A DNA stretch of 64,000 bases from an uncultured Stenotrophomonas sp. (GTDB taxonomy: Bacteria; Pseudomonadota; Gammaproteobacteria; Xanthomonadales; Xanthomonadaceae), in contig NZ_CAJYVQ010000012.1 of NCBI RefSeq assembly GCF_913778665.1, positions 248,001 through 312,000 of the forward strand, read 5' to 3'. Each line of letters begins with the position of its first letter. Positions within the stretch are counted from its first letter, which is position 1. Both the position numbers and the translations under genes were made by a program. This document shows positions 37,252 to 48,726 of this stretch, piece by piece. Below the pieces are notes generated by a model that had not been told where the DNA came from, searched no databases, and saw nothing but the letters and a program-made list of their open reading frames with translations.

Positions 37252-38385
37252 ATGGCCGAGCGTGCAGTCTTCCGCGACGACCACGACCTGTTCCGTGAAC
37301 AGGTGCGTCGCTTCATCGATGAACACATCGCGCCGCACTACGCACAGTGGGAACGCGATGGCATCACCCCGCGCGCGCTGTGGCAGGCCGCGGGCGAGGC
37401 GGGGCTGCTCAACTGCCAGCTGCCCGAGCCTTATGGCCTGGGCGGTGATTTCGGCCATGCCGCCTGCGTGATCGAGGAACTGGCCCGCGCCAACTTCCTC
37501 GGCATCGGGTTTTCGATCCACTCGGACATGGTGGCGCCGTACCTGATGCAGTACGCCACGCCGGCCGCCCGCGACGCATGGCTGCCGAGGATGGCGCGCG
37601 GCGAAGTGATCGGCGCGATCGCAATGACCGAGCCTGGCGCAGGCAGCGACCTGAAGACGATCCGCACGCGCGCCGAAGCCGTGGACGGTGGCTATCGCCT
37701 GAGCGGGCAGAAGACCTGGATCACCAACGGCAGCAACGCGGATATGGCAGTGGTGGTGGCGACCGTCGCGCCGGAACTCGGTGCCGGTGGCCTCAGCCTG
37801 TTCTGCGTGGATCTGCGCCAGCCCGGTGTCAGCCGTGGCGAACCGATGGCCAAGGTCGGCCAGCACGCGCAGGACACCGCCGAACTGTTCTTCGAGGGGG
37901 TGTTCGTCCCGGCCGATCACCTGTTGGGTGAAGAGCGGCTCGGCTTTGCCTACCTGGAAGAGCAGCTGGCAGCCGAGCGTCTGGCGATCGCCCTGCGCGC
38001 AGCGGCATCGGCCGAGGGCATGCTTGAGGAGACCGTGGCCTACGTGCGCCAGCGCAAGGCGTTCGGCCGGCTGCTGATCGACCACCAGAACACCCGCTTC
38101 GTACTGGCGTCGGCGGCGGCGCAGCTGGCGATGCTGCGCAGCTTCCTCGACCAGTGCCTGGGGGAGCAGATGCAGGGGCGGCTGCAGCCGATGCGCGCCG
38201 CCATGGCCAAGCTCAACGCCACCGAACTGCAGGGCCGGGTGCTGGATGACCTGTTGCAGCTGCACGGTGGCTATGGCTACAGCAGCGAATACGGCATCGG
38301 CCGCGCCTGGGCCGACGCCCGCGCGCTGCGCATCTTCGGCGGCACCAGCGAGATCCTGCGCGACATCATCGGCCGCGCGCTGTAG
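37252..38385 (+). CDS. Acyl-CoA dehydrogenase-like flavoprotein
   Basis: A 377-residue FAD enzyme of the acyl-CoA dehydrogenase superfamily, cytoplasmic. FAD/substrate motifs are AMTEPGAGSDLK (residues 124-135) and TWITNGSNADM. The catalytic Glu expected at the medium-chain position is Gly (RIFGGTSEI, Gly363), but Glu242 in AAERLAIA fits the alternative position used by long-chain and isovaleryl enzymes. It starts four bases after the AlgF-like gene. Similar enzymes paired with a carrier protein and an AMP ligase oxidise carrier-bound prolyl groups in pyrrole biosynthesis, so it may act on the thioester made by this cluster. Confidence 0.88.
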   Translation: MAERAVFRDDHDLFREQVRRFIDEHIAPHYAQWERDGITPRALWQAAGEAGLLNCQLPEPYGLGGDFGHAACVIEELARANFLGIGFSIHSDMVAPYLMQYATPAARDAWLPRMARGEVIGAIAMTEPGAGSDLKTIRTRAEAVDGGYRLSGQKTWITNGSNADMAVVVATVAPELGAGGLSLFCVDLRQPGVSRGEPMAKVGQHAQDTAELFFEGVFVPADHLLGEERLGFAYLEEQLAAERLAIALRAAASAEGMLEETVAYVRQRKAFGRLLIDHQNTRFVLASAAAQLAMLRSFLDQCLGEQMQGRLQPMRAAMAKLNATELQGRVLDDLLQLHGGYGYSSEYGIGRAWADARALRIFGGTSEILRDIIGRAL

Positions 38386-38391
38386 GCGGAC

Positions 38392-38430
38392 GGGGTCGGA
38401 TCCCATTCCACCGGAATGGGCTCTGACCCC
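38392..38430. terminator. GGGGTC hairpin between convergent genes
   Basis: An inverted repeat of about 18 bp (GGGGTCGGATCCCATTCC / GGAATGGGCTCTGACCCC, one mismatch) with an ACC loop begins six bases after the dehydrogenase stop and ends 14 bases before the convergent gene's stop. There is no T-run; it may still act as a bidirectional terminator. Confidence 0.6.
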
Positions 38431-38444
38431 AGCCAGCACTGCCC

Positions 38445-39443
38445 CTACACGCCCCAGCGTTTGCGCAGGGCTGCTGCTTCCGGCGTGTCCTGCGACAGCC
38501 ACGGGTCCAGCGCGTACACCAGCACGTGTTCGGCGCCGCTGTCGCGGGCCCACGCCAGCTGCCGTTCGATACGCGCGGCATCGGCGGTCTGGCCCTTGAA
38601 CTGGGTGCCATCGTTGTTCCCGCCGGGCAGTTCGCGGAACAGTTCCACGATCGCATCGAAGACTACACCACGCTCGCGCAGATGCTGCAGCAGCGGTTGC
38701 AGCTGCTGCACGTTGCCGGCGCCGGCAACGCCCACGCCATCCTGCACCATCGGCCGCAGCGTGGCCTGCGCCAGCACCGCATCCCACAGCGTCACCAGGT
38801 TGCCGTCGGTGGCCAGGCGGCTGAAATAGCAGGAAATCGCCCAGTTGCCACCGCCGTCCGCGCTGGCCTGGGTGATGCCGTGCAGCCACTGCGCCAACCA
38901 CTGCTGGCGCGCCGGGTCGGCCCAGTGGTACTGCTCCAGTTCGTAGGGCACGTACCAGCCGTTGAACGCCTGCAGGCGTGCCCACGGCGCCTTCGCCAGC
39001 CAGCTGCGTGCCTGCGCCAGGCTGTCGGCGAAGAACGCCTGCAGCGTCGCATCGTCTGCGCCGATCGCCTTCCACCAGTGCTGCTGGAACGGCAGGCCGA
39101 CGCGCACGGCGATACCGGCTTCGGCTGCGGCGGTGAACAGCATGCGCACGCTGGTGTCGGGCAGCTCCCAATCGCCATCGGCGCCGCCGCTGATGCCGGT
39201 CCATTGCAGGACCAGCTGCCTGCAGCCCAGTCTGCGCGCGAGCTGCAGCGAACGCTGCCAGTCCGCCATGCCCCATTGCAGGTGGCTGCGCCAGGGCTGC
39301 AGGAAGGTACCATCGACCTGTTCCGGCAGCGAACAACCGGGCAGGGTGGCCAGCGCGCCCGCCACCGGTGCCAGCAGGGCGGCACGCAGCAGGCGCCGGC
39401 GCAGCGGCGAAGACGGATCGGAAGGCAGCATGGGCGGCGACAT
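38445..39443 (-). CDS. Putative DUF4434-type lipoprotein (glycoside hydrolase-like)
   Basis: A 332-residue exported protein. The start at 39443 (MSPPMLPSD) leads into an Arg-rich signal (RRRLLRAALLAPVAGALATL) with a lipobox-like PGC. The open frame continues upstream to 39518, but that part overlaps a SMAG repeat, so I reject the longer start. The mature part has a TIM-barrel-like pattern (LQWGMADWQRSLQLARRLGC; LVLQWTGISGGADGDWEL; FNGWYVPYELEQYHW) as in DUF4434 proteins, which resemble glycoside hydrolases. It converges on the polysaccharide cluster; a role in trimming that polymer is only a guess. Confidence 0.65.
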   Translation of the reverse strand: MSPPMLPSDPSSPLRRRLLRAALLAPVAGALATLPGCSLPEQVDGTFLQPWRSHLQWGMADWQRSLQLARRLGCRQLVLQWTGISGGADGDWELPDTSVRMLFTAAAEAGIAVRVGLPFQQHWWKAIGADDATLQAFFADSLAQARSWLAKAPWARLQAFNGWYVPYELEQYHWADPARQQWLAQWLHGITQASADGGGNWAISCYFSRLATDGNLVTLWDAVLAQATLRPMVQDGVGVAGAGNVQQLQPLLQHLRERGVVFDAIVELFRELPGGNNDGTQFKGQTADAARIERQLAWARDSGAEHVLVYALDPWLSQDTPEAAALRKRWGV

Positions 39444-39493
39444 GCGCCCATCATCCCAGAGCACCGTGCGCAGCGGGTGAACCAACCCTTCGG

Positions 39494-39518
39494 GTAGTGC
39501 GGGCCGCTGGCCGGCCAC
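39494..39518 (+). repeat. SMAG-type palindrome
   Basis: GTAG at 39494 is followed by TGCGGGCC-GCT-GGCCGGCCA, a slightly degenerate form of the TGCCGGCC-GCT-GGCCGGCA SMAG variant seen at 55312. Confidence 0.65.
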
Positions 39519-39528
39519 TTCGAACAGC

Positions 39529-39565
39529 GGTCAGATCCCATGGCGCAGCAATGGGATCCGACCCC
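39529..39565. terminator. GGTC hairpin before the permease stop
   Basis: An inverted repeat (GGTCAGATCCCAT / ATGGGATCCGACC, one mismatch) of the GGGGTC family. It lies ten bases beyond the stop of the minus-strand permease gene, so it may terminate that transcript. Confidence 0.55.
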
Positions 39566-39574
39566 CGGCAGCGC

Positions 39575-40903
<1,329 letters not shown>

Positions 40904-40905
40904 GG

Positions 40906-40932
40906 GTAGAAGGCCGGCCGCTGGCCGGCTTG
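40906..40932 (+). repeat. SMAG-type palindrome at the permease start
   Basis: GTAG (40906-40909) is followed by AAGGCCGGCC-GCT-GGCCGGCTT. The repeat directly abuts the first codon of the minus-strand permease, so it occupies the place of the 5' untranslated region. Confidence 0.65.
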
Positions 40933-40959
40933 CATGGACGTGGCGGGTACCGAAAGGAG

Positions 40960-40983
40960 AAAGGCCGCGCGAGCGCGGCCTTT
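40960..40983 (-). terminator. Hairpin after ettA
   Basis: A perfect 11-bp stem (AAAGGCCGCGC / GCGCGGCCTTT) lies ten bases past the ettA stop; on the minus strand it is followed by the T-rich stretch CTCCTTTCGG. Probable terminator. Confidence 0.6.
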
Positions 40984-40992
40984 CCGGTTGCC

Positions 40993-42657
<1,665 letters not shown>

Positions 42658-42910
42658 GCGGTCTCCGTAGGCGCGGCCCTGCGCCCGGTCCGTCACGGGA
42701 AGATCCCGTTGCGGCAGCGGGCACAGACTGAAATGGAATGCCGCTGATTATAGCCGGAACCGGTTCGGGGCCGCTCCCGGGAGGCGGCCCCCGGCTGGCT
42801 ATGGCCTGAATACTCCGTCACAGTCCTGCAGGAGGAAGCGTTTCCAGCCGGAAACCGTTCAGATCGTATGCGCAATATGGGCTCACCACCCACCCAAGCA
42901 GAGGTCTGAC

Positions 42911-43369
42911 ATGCGCATCAATCGAGTAATGGCCAGTGCCGTGGCCTCTGTGCTGGCGCTCGGCGCCGTGGCTCCGGCCTTCGCCGACAACGACCACCGT
43001 GACCGCCGTGAATGGCGCGAAGACCGCCGCGAGTGGCGCCAGGACCGCCGCGACTGGGAGCGTGACCGCCGCGAGGCCCGCCGCGACTGGCGCCGCGACC
43101 ACGACCGCCGCCACTACCACCCGGCACCGCCGCCGCCGCGCGTGGTCTACCGCCCCGGCTACGGGCCGGGCCCGGGCTATGGCTGGCAGCGTGGGCACCG
43201 CTACCGCGATTACTACCGTGGCCCGATCTACGTGGTGAATGACTACCCGCGCTATCACCTGCGCCGCCCGCCGTATGGCCACCACTGGATCCGCGATGAC
43301 CGCGGCAACCTGCTGCTGGTCGCCGTGGCCACCGGCATCATCGCCGACTACATCATCAACAACCGCTGA
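42911..43369 (+). CDS. Small secreted RcnB-like protein with Arg/Asp-rich repeats
   Basis: A 152-residue exported protein. A signal peptide (residues 1-25, AVAPAFA) is followed by a highly charged, roughly seven-residue repeat (RREWRxD) across residues ~30-65, a Pro/Gly/Tyr-rich part and a C-terminal RcnB-like domain (WIRDDRGNLLLVAVATGIIADYI). RcnB in E. coli is a periplasmic protein affecting nickel/cobalt efflux. The charged repeats are unusual and could bind metal or polyanions. A GCAGAGG sequence precedes the ATG. Confidence 0.75.
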   Translation: MRINRVMASAVASVLALGAVAPAFADNDHRDRREWREDRREWRQDRRDWERDRREARRDWRRDHDRRHYHPAPPPPRVVYRPGYGPGPGYGWQRGHRYRDYYRGPIYVVNDYPRYHLRRPPYGHHWIRDDRGNLLLVAVATGIIADYIINNR

Positions 43370-43381
43370 TGCAGAAACGGA

Positions 43382-43414
43382 GTCGCAGCCCTTCCCACCG
43401 GGAAGGGCTGCGAC
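43382..43414. terminator. Bidirectional hairpin between convergent genes
   Basis: A perfect 15-bp inverted repeat (GTCGCAGCCCTTCCC / GGGAAGGGCTGCGAC) with an ACC loop lies between the stops of the RcnB-like gene and the autotransporter. It looks like a shared terminator related to the GGGGTC hairpins. Confidence 0.65.
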
Positions 43415-43426
43415 CCGTTCCAGCGT

Positions 43427-46400
43427 TTAGAACGCCACCGACAGATCCAGCTGTGCGCCCACCTCGCGCTGGCCATCACCGCGCTGCCCCTGCATCTGCA
43501 GCGACAGGCGGCTGTTGTCGGTCGGGCTGACCGCCACGCCCAGCTGGGCCAGCGCACTGCGACGGGCCAGCGGTGCAGCGGCAATGCCGAAGCCCTGCGA
43601 ACCTTCCACGAAGCGCGCCGCGACCTGCGGCAGGCGATCACCGCCGGCTGCCTGCCAGCCTACGCGCGCGGTCAGCGCCGCACGGTCACGCTGGCCACCG
43701 CTGATGTCCCAGTCCGCGCGCAGCGCGGCCAGGCCGGTGCGGTAGCGGGCGGTTTCGCCATCCAGCTGCAGCGCACTGTGGCCGCCGCGTTCCTGGGCGC
43801 CGTCGCTGCGCAGGCGCACCTGTGCCAGCTCCAGTTCCGGGGTCAGCTGCAGGCGCGGCCCACCGAAGGTCCAGCCGGCACGCAGGAAGGTCGTGGTGCC
43901 GGTGGCGTCCTCGCGTGCGGCCAGGCCTTCGGACAGGGTGCTGCCGACCTGCGCAGTGCGGGTACTGTCGGTGCGGTAGTCTGCGCGGCTGACACCCGCG
44001 CGCAGGCTCAGGCCCTGCCAACGGTACTGGCCGTACACGCCGTACTCGGTGCTGTCGGTTTCGGCGCGTGCATCACGCTGGGCCAGGCGGCTGACCTGCT
44101 GCTGCTGGCCGGCGGCCACGCCCAGTTCCAGTGCATCGCCCAGCATCCAGCCGGCGCCGGCCATCAGCCCGTGCTGCGAGGTGCGCAGCCCGGCGTTCTG
44201 CGCGCTGGCATCGGTACGGCGCTGGCTGCTGCTGCCGGCTACCCAGGCGCGCACGCCGGGTGCGATCTGCCCGGCCATCGCCGCACCGTCCAGGTGGCGG
44301 TCAATGCCATCGCGCAGGAAGCGGTTCTGCAGCAGGGCGCCACGGTTGGCCGCATGGATCTCGCCGGACAGGCTGTCGAAGGCGGGCACCACGTCGGCTA
44401 CGTCCAAACGCACCACCGCGTCATAGACCGCGTTGCCATTGCCCAGCGCTTCCACCGCGCCGGCCACGGCCTTCTGGTTGTCGTTCACCACAACGTCCGG
44501 GAACGCCAGTTCGATGTCCGGCATCGCGATGTCGTTGCGGGCCAGGGTCAGGTAGACGTTGCTGGCGTCGTAGTCCAGGGTCGGGCTCAGGAAGGCGAGG
44601 GTGGTGGAGACATCCGAGAACGTGCCCTGCACGCCCTGTGCGGCGCTCAGGATCGTGTAACGGGTGCGCGGCGACCAGTCACCATTGCTGGCCAGGGCCA
44701 GCGTGTTGCCGCCCTGCAGGGTGGCGGTGCCGCCGACCAGTACGCGGTCACTGCCGCCGTCGGCGCCCACATCGACCAGATAGCGCGAGCCGTTTTCCAT
44801 CAGCAGGTTGCCGCGCATCGACAGCACGTCGTAGCTTCCCGAGGCGCCGGTCAGGCCCGGGGCCAGGCTGGCCGTGCTGCGGATGATCACGTTGCCCAGT
44901 TCGCCGGTGCCGGTCAGTTCGGTGCCGGCGGCCATGTCGACCAGGCCACCGATGCTGCCGCGCACTTCCATGGCACCGGCCCGTACCTGGGTGGTGCCGG
45001 TGAAGCCACTGCTGTCGCCGAGCAGGGTCAGCAGACCAGCATCCAGCTTGACCACATCACCGGCACCGGACAGCACATTGGCGAACACGGTGTGGCCGTT
45101 GCGCTGCAGCTTCAGCGTCGCGCCCGAGGCCACGTCCACCGAACCGCGGATCGCGCCGCTGCCGGCCAGCACCAGCGTGCCCTGTTCCACCAGGGTGCCG
45201 CCGTTGTAGCGGTTGTCGGCGTAGCTGGTCAGGGTGCCGCTGCCGATCTTGCGCAGGGTGCCGGCACCGCTCAGGGTGCCGCTGAACAGTGCATCCACCT
45301 GGTCGGTGTCCAGCGTCGCAATGCCATTCAACTGCATGTCCACGTTGCTCGTGAACGCGGTGTTGGTGAAGTGCAGGGTCCCGCCGTCGATCAGCACGCT
45401 GGCGCCGCCGCCACCACGGTAGATCTGCCCGCCGGCAAGGTTCAGCGTGCCCTGCGGGCCAACGGTGAGCGAACCGCTGCTGCCGCTGGCACCGCCCAGG
45501 CCCAGCACGCCGGCAACGTTCAGTACCGCACCATCACTCACCTGCACCGCGCCGGTGCCGAAGTTGCCGATGGCCAGGCGGCCGATGCTGGCCGAACTGC
45601 CCGCGTCGGCCAGGCGGAAGGTGCCGTCGCCCAGGGTGTTTTCGCCCACGCCCACATCGCCCGCGGTCAGCTGCGCGCCGTCCAGCACGTTCAGTTCGGC
45701 CACACCGTTCTGGCCCACGGCAACGTAGCCGGTGGTGGCCTGCGTGCCGGTGCCGCGCAGTTCCAGCACGGCATCGGAAATGCCGGGGCTGTGGCGCTGC
45801 TGGGCGAGCTGGGTGCTGCCCAGCACGGTCAGCGTTGCGCCGTCTTCAACCACCATGCGGCCGGTGCCAGTGAAACCGATCAGCAGGTCGCTGTTGTTCA
45901 ACCAGCTGGAACCGCTGCCGGTTACCAGCGCTTCGCCGTGGGCCACGGCGGCGTAGCTGCCCAGGCGCGCCACGCCGGTCTCGAAGCTGCCGCCGGCGCG
46001 TACGTTCACCGTGCCCGCGCCCTGCGCGCCCACGTGGATCAGATCGGTGGCAAAGCGCGAACCGGCATCGGCCACGGTCAGTACGCCGGTGCTGCCCAGT
46101 TCAGAGGCCACCCAGGTGCCCTGTGCGTTGTCCACTTCACCACCGGCCAGCACGTCCAGCGTACCGTTGCCGAAGTGGCCCACGCCAATGCTGTTGTTGC
46201 CGATCCACTTCGATCCCGCACCGGTCACGGTCACCTTGCCGGAGGAGCCGGCCTGGGTGGCGATGAAGATCGCCGTGCTCTCCAGGATGCCGCCATCGTG
46301 GATCAGCAGTTCGCCGCTGCTGGCGTGGCCGACGTCGATCCGCCACGACACGGCATTGGGTACATCCACCACGACCTGGGTCGGGCTGTCGATGTACGCG

Positions 46401-46642
46401 TGGTTTTCAACGGTCAGCTGCGGGGTGCCGTTGGTCCAGCCGCCCGGCGCGAACCAGGCGCCGTCCAGTACGGCCGGGTCGCGTTCGGTGATGACGGTCG
46501 CCTGGGCGGCCGCATGGCCGCTCATGGCCAGGCCGATGGCCAGTGCCAGCAAGGAGGTGCAGCCGGCACGACGGCCGGTGGAAGCAGTGGTGCGACGAAC
46601 GGCCAGCGTCATTGCCGGCGAAGCGAGGTACGAATGGATCAC
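43427..46642 (-). CDS. Classical autotransporter with beta-helix passenger
   Basis: A 1071-residue type Va autotransporter. The GTG at 46642 (after AGGGGAAA) gives an extended N-terminus; an internal ATG at 46612 is the alternative. The signal peptide ends about residue 47 (MSGHAAAQ). The passenger (residues ~50-780) is made of Gly/Thr/Val-rich beta-helical repeats such as VTVTGAGSKWIGN and GSGTLTSYADNRYNGGTLVEQ, the latter being a typical autotransporter-associated repeat. The last ~270 residues form the translocating barrel (SLRAGVSRADYRTDS ... LDLSVAF, ending in Phe). No catalytic motif is visible, so an adhesin role is likely. It stands alone, divergent from glyA. Confidence 0.92.
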   Translation of the reverse strand: MIHSYLASPAMTLAVRRTTASTGRRAGCTSLLALAIGLAMSGHAAAQATVITERDPAVLDGAWFAPGGWTNGTPQLTVENHAYIDSPTQVVVDVPNAVSWRIDVGHASSGELLIHDGGILESTAIFIATQAGSSGKVTVTGAGSKWIGNNSIGVGHFGNGTLDVLAGGEVDNAQGTWVASELGSTGVLTVADAGSRFATDLIHVGAQGAGTVNVRAGGSFETGVARLGSYAAVAHGEALVTGSGSSWLNNSDLLIGFTGTGRMVVEDGATLTVLGSTQLAQQRHSPGISDAVLELRGTGTQATTGYVAVGQNGVAELNVLDGAQLTAGDVGVGENTLGDGTFRLADAGSSASIGRLAIGNFGTGAVQVSDGAVLNVAGVLGLGGASGSSGSLTVGPQGTLNLAGGQIYRGGGGASVLIDGGTLHFTNTAFTSNVDMQLNGIATLDTDQVDALFSGTLSGAGTLRKIGSGTLTSYADNRYNGGTLVEQGTLVLAGSGAIRGSVDVASGATLKLQRNGHTVFANVLSGAGDVVKLDAGLLTLLGDSSGFTGTTQVRAGAMEVRGSIGGLVDMAAGTELTGTGELGNVIIRSTASLAPGLTGASGSYDVLSMRGNLLMENGSRYLVDVGADGGSDRVLVGGTATLQGGNTLALASNGDWSPRTRYTILSAAQGVQGTFSDVSTTLAFLSPTLDYDASNVYLTLARNDIAMPDIELAFPDVVVNDNQKAVAGAVEALGNGNAVYDAVVRLDVADVVPAFDSLSGEIHAANRGALLQNRFLRDGIDRHLDGAAMAGQIAPGVRAWVAGSSSQRRTDASAQNAGLRTSQHGLMAGAGWMLGDALELGVAAGQQQQVSRLAQRDARAETDSTEYGVYGQYRWQGLSLRAGVSRADYRTDSTRTAQVGSTLSEGLAAREDATGTTTFLRAGWTFGGPRLQLTPELELAQVRLRSDGAQERGGHSALQLDGETARYRTGLAALRADWDISGGQRDRAALTARVGWQAAGGDRLPQVAARFVEGSQGFGIAAAPLARRSALAQLGVAVSPTDNSRLSLQMQGQRGDGQREVGAQLDLSVAF

Positions 46643-46917
46643 GCGCGATTTCCCCTGTTTGGACAGGGCGTATCGGCCGCAGATCGGCAGGCTTTAGTCT
46701 TGCTTAATTAAAAAATATGAGTTTGCAAGGAAGCGGATCACGTTTCCCGAAATCCGGCGGGGCGTTGCGTAAACGGCCCGCGCGGCTGCCGGCACGCAGC
46801 CGGGCCAGCACATCATGCCATGCGCGGCGCGCCAAGCCCCGTTGGCTGCGGTCGCCGCCGCCCCCCGGCGGGCTTACAATTGCAGGCCCGCTGTCCCCCT
46901 ATTGCCTGGAGTGACTG

Positions 46918-48171
46918 ATGTTCCCGCGTGACGTCCGCATCGAATCCTACGATCCCGAACTGGCCAAGGCCATCGCCGCTGAAATCCAGCGCCAGGAAGA
47001 CCACGTCGAGCTGATCGCCAGCGAGAACTACACCAGCCCGGCGGTGATGGAAGCCCAGGGCAGCCAGCTGACCAACAAGTACGCCGAAGGCTACCCGGGC
47101 AAGCGCTACTACGGTGGCTGCGAATACGTGGACATCGCCGAGCAGCTGGCGATCGACCGCCTCAAGCAGCTGTTCGGTGCGGACTATGCCAACGTGCAGC
47201 CGCACAGCGGTTCGCAGGCCAACCAGGCCGTGTACTTCGCGCTGCTGCAGCCAGGTGACACCATCCTCGGCATGAGCCTGGCCCACGGTGGCCACCTCAC
47301 TCACGGTGCCAAGGTCAATGCTTCCGGCAAGCTGTTCAATGCCGTGCAGTACGGCGTGAACGACCAGGGCCTGATCGATTACGACGAAGTCGAGCGCCTG
47401 GCCCTGGAGCACAAGCCGAAGATGGTCGTGGCCGGCTTCTCGGCCTACTCGCAGGTGATCGACTGGGCGCGCTTCCGCGCCATCGCCGACAAGGTCGGGG
47501 CCTACCTGTTCGTCGACATGGCGCACGTCGCCGGCCTGGTCGCCGCCGGCGTTTACCCGAGCCCGCTGGAACACGCCCACGTGGTCACCTCGACCACCCA
47601 CAAGACCCTTCGCGGCCCGCGCGGCGGCATCATCGTCGCCAAGGGCGCCGACGAGGACCTGGTCAAGAAGCTGCAGTCGATCGTGTTCCCGGGCATCCAG
47701 GGCGGTCCGCTGATGCACGTCATCGCCGGCAAGGCCGTGGCCTTCAAGGAAGCGCTGGAACCGGGCTTCAAGGCCTACCAGCAGCAGGTGGTGAAGAACG
47801 CGCAGGCGATGGCCAACACGCTGATCGCGCGCGGCTACAAGATCGTCTCCGGCGGCACCCAGAACCACCTGATGCTGGTGGACATGATCGGCAAGGACGT
47901 GTCAGGCAAGGACGCGGAAGCCGCGCTGGGCAAAGCCCACATCACCGTCAACAAGAATTCGGTGCCGAACGACCCGCGTTCGCCGTTCGTGACCTCGGGC
48001 CTGCGCCTGGGCACCCCGGCGGTCACCACCCGCGGCTACGTCGAACAGGACTGCGTGGATCTGGCCAACTGGATCGCCGACGTGCTCGACGCCCCGGCCG
48101 ATGAAGCCGTCATCGCCCGCGTGCGCGATGCGGTCAGCGCGCAGTGCCGCAAGTACCCGGTCTACGGCTGA
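46918..48171 (+). CDS. glyA: Serine hydroxymethyltransferase
   Basis: Cytoplasmic PLP enzyme of 417 residues interconverting serine and glycine with transfer of a one-carbon unit to tetrahydrofolate. The N-terminus ([20 protein letters not shown]) is the family signature, and the PLP lysine lies in [16 protein letters not shown]. Length is normal. GGAG precedes the ATG. It leads the glyA-nrdR-rib block. Confidence 0.98.
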   Translation: MFPRDVRIESYDPELAKAIAAEIQRQEDHVELIASENYTSPAVMEAQGSQLTNKYAEGYPGKRYYGGCEYVDIAEQLAIDRLKQLFGADYANVQPHSGSQANQAVYFALLQPGDTILGMSLAHGGHLTHGAKVNASGKLFNAVQYGVNDQGLIDYDEVERLALEHKPKMVVAGFSAYSQVIDWARFRAIADKVGAYLFVDMAHVAGLVAAGVYPSPLEHAHVVTSTTHKTLRGPRGGIIVAKGADEDLVKKLQSIVFPGIQGGPLMHVIAGKAVAFKEALEPGFKAYQQQVVKNAQAMANTLIARGYKIVSGGTQNHLMLVDMIGKDVSGKDAEAALGKAHITVNKNSVPNDPRSPFVTSGLRLGTPAVTTRGYVEQDCVDLANWIADVLDAPADEAVIARVRDAVSAQCRKYPVYG

Positions 48172-48179
48172 TCGCAACC

Positions 48180-48218
48180 GGGGTCGGATCCCCTCCCGCA
48201 GGGAAGGGCGCTGACCCC
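48180..48218. terminator. GGGGTC hairpin after glyA
   Basis: An imperfect inverted repeat (GGGGTCGGATCCCCTCCC and GGGAAGGGCGCTGACCCC) with a GCA loop starts eight bases past the glyA stop. It has no T-run; it is the same family as those at 19125 and 38392. Confidence 0.6.
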
Positions 48219-48237
48219 GGTATTGGAGCAACCCTGC

Positions 48238-48726
48238 ATGGATGAGCGCCGCCTCAAGTATCTGTACGTGATGCTGGCCGCGCTGCTCGGCCTGCCCAGC
48301 CTTTTCATGGGCGGCGCCGGTGCCTGCATCGCCCTGGTCATGGGCGTTATCGGCCTGGTCTCGCTGGATGCTGACAAGCTGTGGTTCGCCGCCGTGATGT
48401 GCGTCTGGGGAACGGCCGCGCTTGTCGGCCTGGTGGCCTGGGTTGCGCTCAGCGTCATCTGGTTGCGTGATGGACTGCGGGGCCTGCGCACGGCCTCGCC
48501 ACGCTGGTGGTGGTTGCTGGGCATGGGCGTGCTGGCGGGCCTGCCGTTGCTGGGATTGGCGATATATACCTTCTCCGGGTTGGGCCCGGCGGTGGTGGGC
48601 GGTCTCTTCGCAGGGCCGTCGCTGCTGGTGCCCACCGGCATGCTGATGCTCCTGCGTGCGCGTGCCGATGCCGTGGATGTGCCGCCCGTACGAGCGCGGG
48701 CATCGCGAGTCACCGCGCATGGATGA
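48238..48726 (+). CDS. Small membrane protein, first of three paralogues
   Basis: A 162-residue protein with about four membrane helices. The ATG at 48238 opens MDERRLKYLYVMLAALLGLPSLFMGG. It is clearly related to the next gene: the first bases around both starts are nearly identical. I do not recognise a family with known function. The C-terminus is a short Arg-rich tail. It overlaps the next gene by eight bases. Confidence 0.7.
   Translation: MDERRLKYLYVMLAALLGLPSLFMGGAGACIALVMGVIGLVSLDADKLWFAAVMCVWGTAALVGLVAWVALSVIWLRDGLRGLRTASPRWWWLLGMGVLAGLPLLGLAIYTFSGLGPAVVGGLFAGPSLLVPTGMLMLLRARADAVDVPPVRARASRVTAHG

Noticed and set aside
37252..38385. The dehydrogenase as an ordinary beta-oxidation enzyme unrelated to the cluster
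   Set aside because: Not excluded, but the four-base spacing from the AlgF-like gene and the adjacent ligase and carrier protein make a cluster role more likely.
39444..39518. A longer start for the DUF4434-type gene
   Set aside because: The extension overlaps a SMAG palindrome and would place 25 non-hydrophobic residues before the signal peptide.
43778..46711. A 977-codon open frame on the plus strand
   Set aside because: It is antisense to the autotransporter. Its composition (Gln/Ala/Gly/His runs) is that of a shadow frame, and the minus-strand protein has a signal peptide and a barrel.
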